A stretch of DNA of 64,000 nt from Chitinophagales bacterium (GTDB lineage Bacteria > Bacteroidota > Bacteroidia > Chitinophagales > Chitinophagaceae). The number at the start of each line of letters is the position of its first letter. Positions within the stretch are counted from its first letter, which is position 1. The DNA is taken from positions 20,286 through 84,285 of the forward strand of contig JAATGJ010000038.1 in assembly GCA_015654695.1 (NCBI GenBank), read 5' to 3'. The notes beneath the pieces were generated by a model. It saw only the letters and a list, made by a program, of their open reading frames with translations, ran no database searches and was not told where the DNA came from. The translations under genes were made by a program, and so were the position numbers. Shown piece by piece: positions 62,370 through 64,000 of the stretch.

Positions 62370-63776
62370 TTACTGCTTTTCAAAACAGCCAAGGTCGGGC
62401 TGGCCAACCGGAACTGATCTTGGTTTCCCGTCCAAGTCAATGACTATGGCGGTGCTAACTCCTTTATTCTTAGCTGGGGAATCATTCCTTAAGCGAAAAT
62501 TGTAATATTGGCGTGATACATCAATACTATCGAACAAAGGAGATGGAGGTGTAATATTGAACTGGTTGGTAGTAAGAGTTGGTGGGACAGCCTGCAATTT
62601 CCAGAGGTTATAACTAAAGTTCACTGAATAAGCAGTAGCGCCGGTATTTACAGCTTTGTTTACGGCTATCTCGTTATCAACAATTCCATTTTCACCCCAG
62701 AAAATACAATTGCGAAACGCAGCCTCCAGGGCCTTGATAGCATTTGTTGCATCAAAATTACTTACCTGCAATACCGGGTCCTTGTGCTGAATATAATTAT
62801 TGGAGTAACTGGCTACCGTACAATGTGTAAAATTATAAGTACCCCCTTTTATAAGAGCGATATTCCTCCCGCAATTACTAATGAGGCAATTCGTTGCAGT
62901 AATGCTTGAGTTGGATGCAATGATGCCGGCATCATACGAATTATCAATCACACATTCATTCAGTGTTACTTTAGGATTGGCATTGGATGAAGGATCCTGT
63001 ACCGCTATTGATTGATAAGAATTTTTTATTACTGCGTAATTAAAAACATTATCCTTACTCGTAGCGCTGAAATAAATACCCGGCCATGAAGCAGGATAGT
63101 TTTTATACGGTTCATCCAGCCGGTCACCATTGAAATAAACCCTGTCCGCTGTATCTTTCAATCCATTTGCCAGCAATGTGCCATCAACAATGATGGGCGC
63201 ATCAGCATGAACATAGATACGGCACCCTTTATTAACTGTTAGTTGCGTATTTACATTCACCCTCATATATCCAAGTATCACATACGGCAGATCGTTATTC
63301 CATGTTTCATCAGCCGTAATTTCTTTATTGCGGAAAAAATGCGCATTCTGTCCCCAGGCTTCTAATTGTACCAGCCTGTTATTGCCATTATAACTTACCT
63401 GTATGCTATCCCTTATCACAAAAGCCAGGTTAGCAGCATTGGGATTTACATTTACCTGTATAAAAATATAAACGCTGTCATTTGCTTCTATCTCTATATC
63501 GTTTGCCTGCGTAGTCGCAATACCATCCACATTCATTTTAAATGCAGAAGCTGATCCACCCATCAGTTTTACAGATGATAAACGCAGCTTTTGATTATTC
63601 TCATTGATGATCTTGAAGGATTGTGTAACAGAACCGGTTGAGGTAAAAATGGTATCATACTTCAACGTATCGGTGGTGATGTTTACTCTTGCGTCAGCAG
63701 AAGTGATAAAAGACTCTTTTCTGCAGGCGGTCAACAGCATTACAGCGGACAGGATAAGTAGAGCGATGGCTTTCAT
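62370..63776 (-). CDS. Right-handed parallel beta-helix lipoprotein
   Basis: A 468-residue lipoprotein with signal peptide and lipobox (MLLTACRKE). It has repeated short beta strands ending in Asn, Asp and hydrophobic residues, such as VIKNSYQSIAVQD, CVIDNSYDAGIIASNSSITATNCLISN and FTHCTVASYSNNY, the pattern of a right-handed beta-helix. These proteins sit on the cell surface and may bind polysaccharides. No catalytic residues are evident. Confidence 0.85.
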   Translation of the reverse strand: MKAIALLILSAVMLLTACRKESFITSADARVNITTDTLKYDTIFTSTGSVTQSFKIINENNQKLRLSSVKLMGGSASAFKMNVDGIATTQANDIEIEANDSVYIFIQVNVNPNAANLAFVIRDSIQVSYNGNNRLVQLEAWGQNAHFFRNKEITADETWNNDLPYVILGYMRVNVNTQLTVNKGCRIYVHADAPIIVDGTLLANGLKDTADRVYFNGDRLDEPYKNYPASWPGIYFSATSKDNVFNYAVIKNSYQSIAVQDPSSNANPKVTLNECVIDNSYDAGIIASNSSITATNCLISNCGRNIALIKGGTYNFTHCTVASYSNNYIQHKDPVLQVSNFDATNAIKALEAAFRNCIFWGENGIVDNEIAVNKAVNTGATAYSVNFSYNLWKLQAVPPTLTTNQFNITPPSPLFDSIDVSRQYYNFRLRNDSPAKNKGVSTAIVIDLDGKPRSVPVGQPDLGCFEKQ

Positions 63777-63860
63777 TGGTTATCAAAAGTAGTAACAAAG
63801 GGGTAAAAGAGGAAATGAGTTAAAAAGAGAACCCGTTTACCCTTTTTCGCATATAAGCGC

Positions 63861-64000
63861 GAGGCTGTAAATTAAACTGTGTCAAAGTCCTTAAATAAGA
63901 GGAACTTTAAAAACACAGTAAAATGAAAAAAACAGACAAACCGTTCGAGTTCGATTACGAATCGGTAAAAAACAAAGCTCTTGCACAGCTCAAAACAGGC
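63861..64000 (+). mobile_element. Left end of an IS256-family insertion sequence (partial)
   Basis: From 63861 a GAGGCTGTAAATTAAACTGT stretch precedes the transposase start and probably belongs to the terminal inverted repeat. The other end is outside the window, so the repeat and any target-site duplication cannot be checked. Confidence 0.6.
63923..64000 (+). CDS. IS256-family transposase, N-terminal fragment at window edge
   Basis: The frame begins MKKTDKPFEFDYESV and continues NKALAQLKTG to the last base. The Lys-rich start and the AL-LK-G pattern resemble IS256-family transposases, which carry a DDE domain further on (not seen here). The gene is cut by the window edge, so identity rests on 26 residues. 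Confidence 0.65.
   Translation, partial: MKKTDKPFEFDYESVKNKALAQLKTG

Noticed and set aside
63861..63922. Left end of the IS as a promoter for the beta-helix gene
   Set aside because: No TAnnTTTG box facing the minus strand was found in it, and the target gene start is separate.

Overview
The window looks like a chromosomal segment from a member of the Bacteroidota, most probably the Chitinophagaceae; I judged this from gene content only. Lineage markers are the gliding-motility lipoprotein GldH, a secreted protein with PKD repeats and a type IX secretion C-terminal signal, a BatD-like protein, a RicT/PSP1 protein, a MutS-like membrane ATPase, an ECF sigma/anti-sigma pair, and TAnnTTTG promoter -7 boxes just upstream of several starts. 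Shine-Dalgarno sites are generally not evident and several starts are GTG or TTG. I found no rRNA, tRNA, CRISPR array or prophage.

Layout. 1-17 kb: alaS, an M23 peptidase, a MerR regulator and a thioredoxin-like protein; then a mostly minus-strand block (MscS channel, LpxH-like phosphatase, gamma-glutamylcyclotransferase, hicBA toxin-antitoxin, LUD protein, ftsH, rsfS) facing birA; then a porin-like protein, bcp and a second M23 peptidase with an internal stop codon. 17-29 kb: aldehyde dehydrogenase, glutathione peroxidase, MutS-like ATPase, dusB, a CPBP protease, cdsA and a phosphatidylserine decarboxylase (phospholipid synthesis), a YjjG nucleotidase, an SDR and a BatD-like protein. 29-34 kb: a type ISP restriction-modification enzyme split by a frameshift at an A7 run, with a deaminase-like gene remnant beside it. 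34-45 kb: a two-component system, gldH, yicC, an lpxD-like acyltransferase, fatty-acid or polyol dehydrogenases and pheS. 45-53.6 kb: a degenerate arginase-family protein, an oxidoreductase, a PBP4-type peptidase, and a cell-surface module (lipoprotein, PKD/T9SS protein, ECF sigma factor with an internal TAG, and a membrane protein with a barrel-like C-terminus). 53.6-64 kb: mutL, a GH3/beta-lactamase-like fusion, ricT, holB, glutathione peroxidase, a beta-helix lipoprotein, and the left end of an IS256-type insertion sequence.

The most distinctive feature of the window is an abundance of short dispersed repeats. At least four families occur between genes, and related palindromes also lie in frame inside conserved proteins (BirA, LpxH, DNA polymerase III delta prime, MutL linker, RicT tail, GldH signal peptide). 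A second theme is gene interruption: an in-frame TAA (M23 peptidase), an in-frame TAG (ECF sigma factor) and a frameshift at an A_AAA_AAG heptamer (type ISP enzyme). The frameshift could be phase variation, programmed -1 frameshifting, or an assembly error; raw reads would decide.
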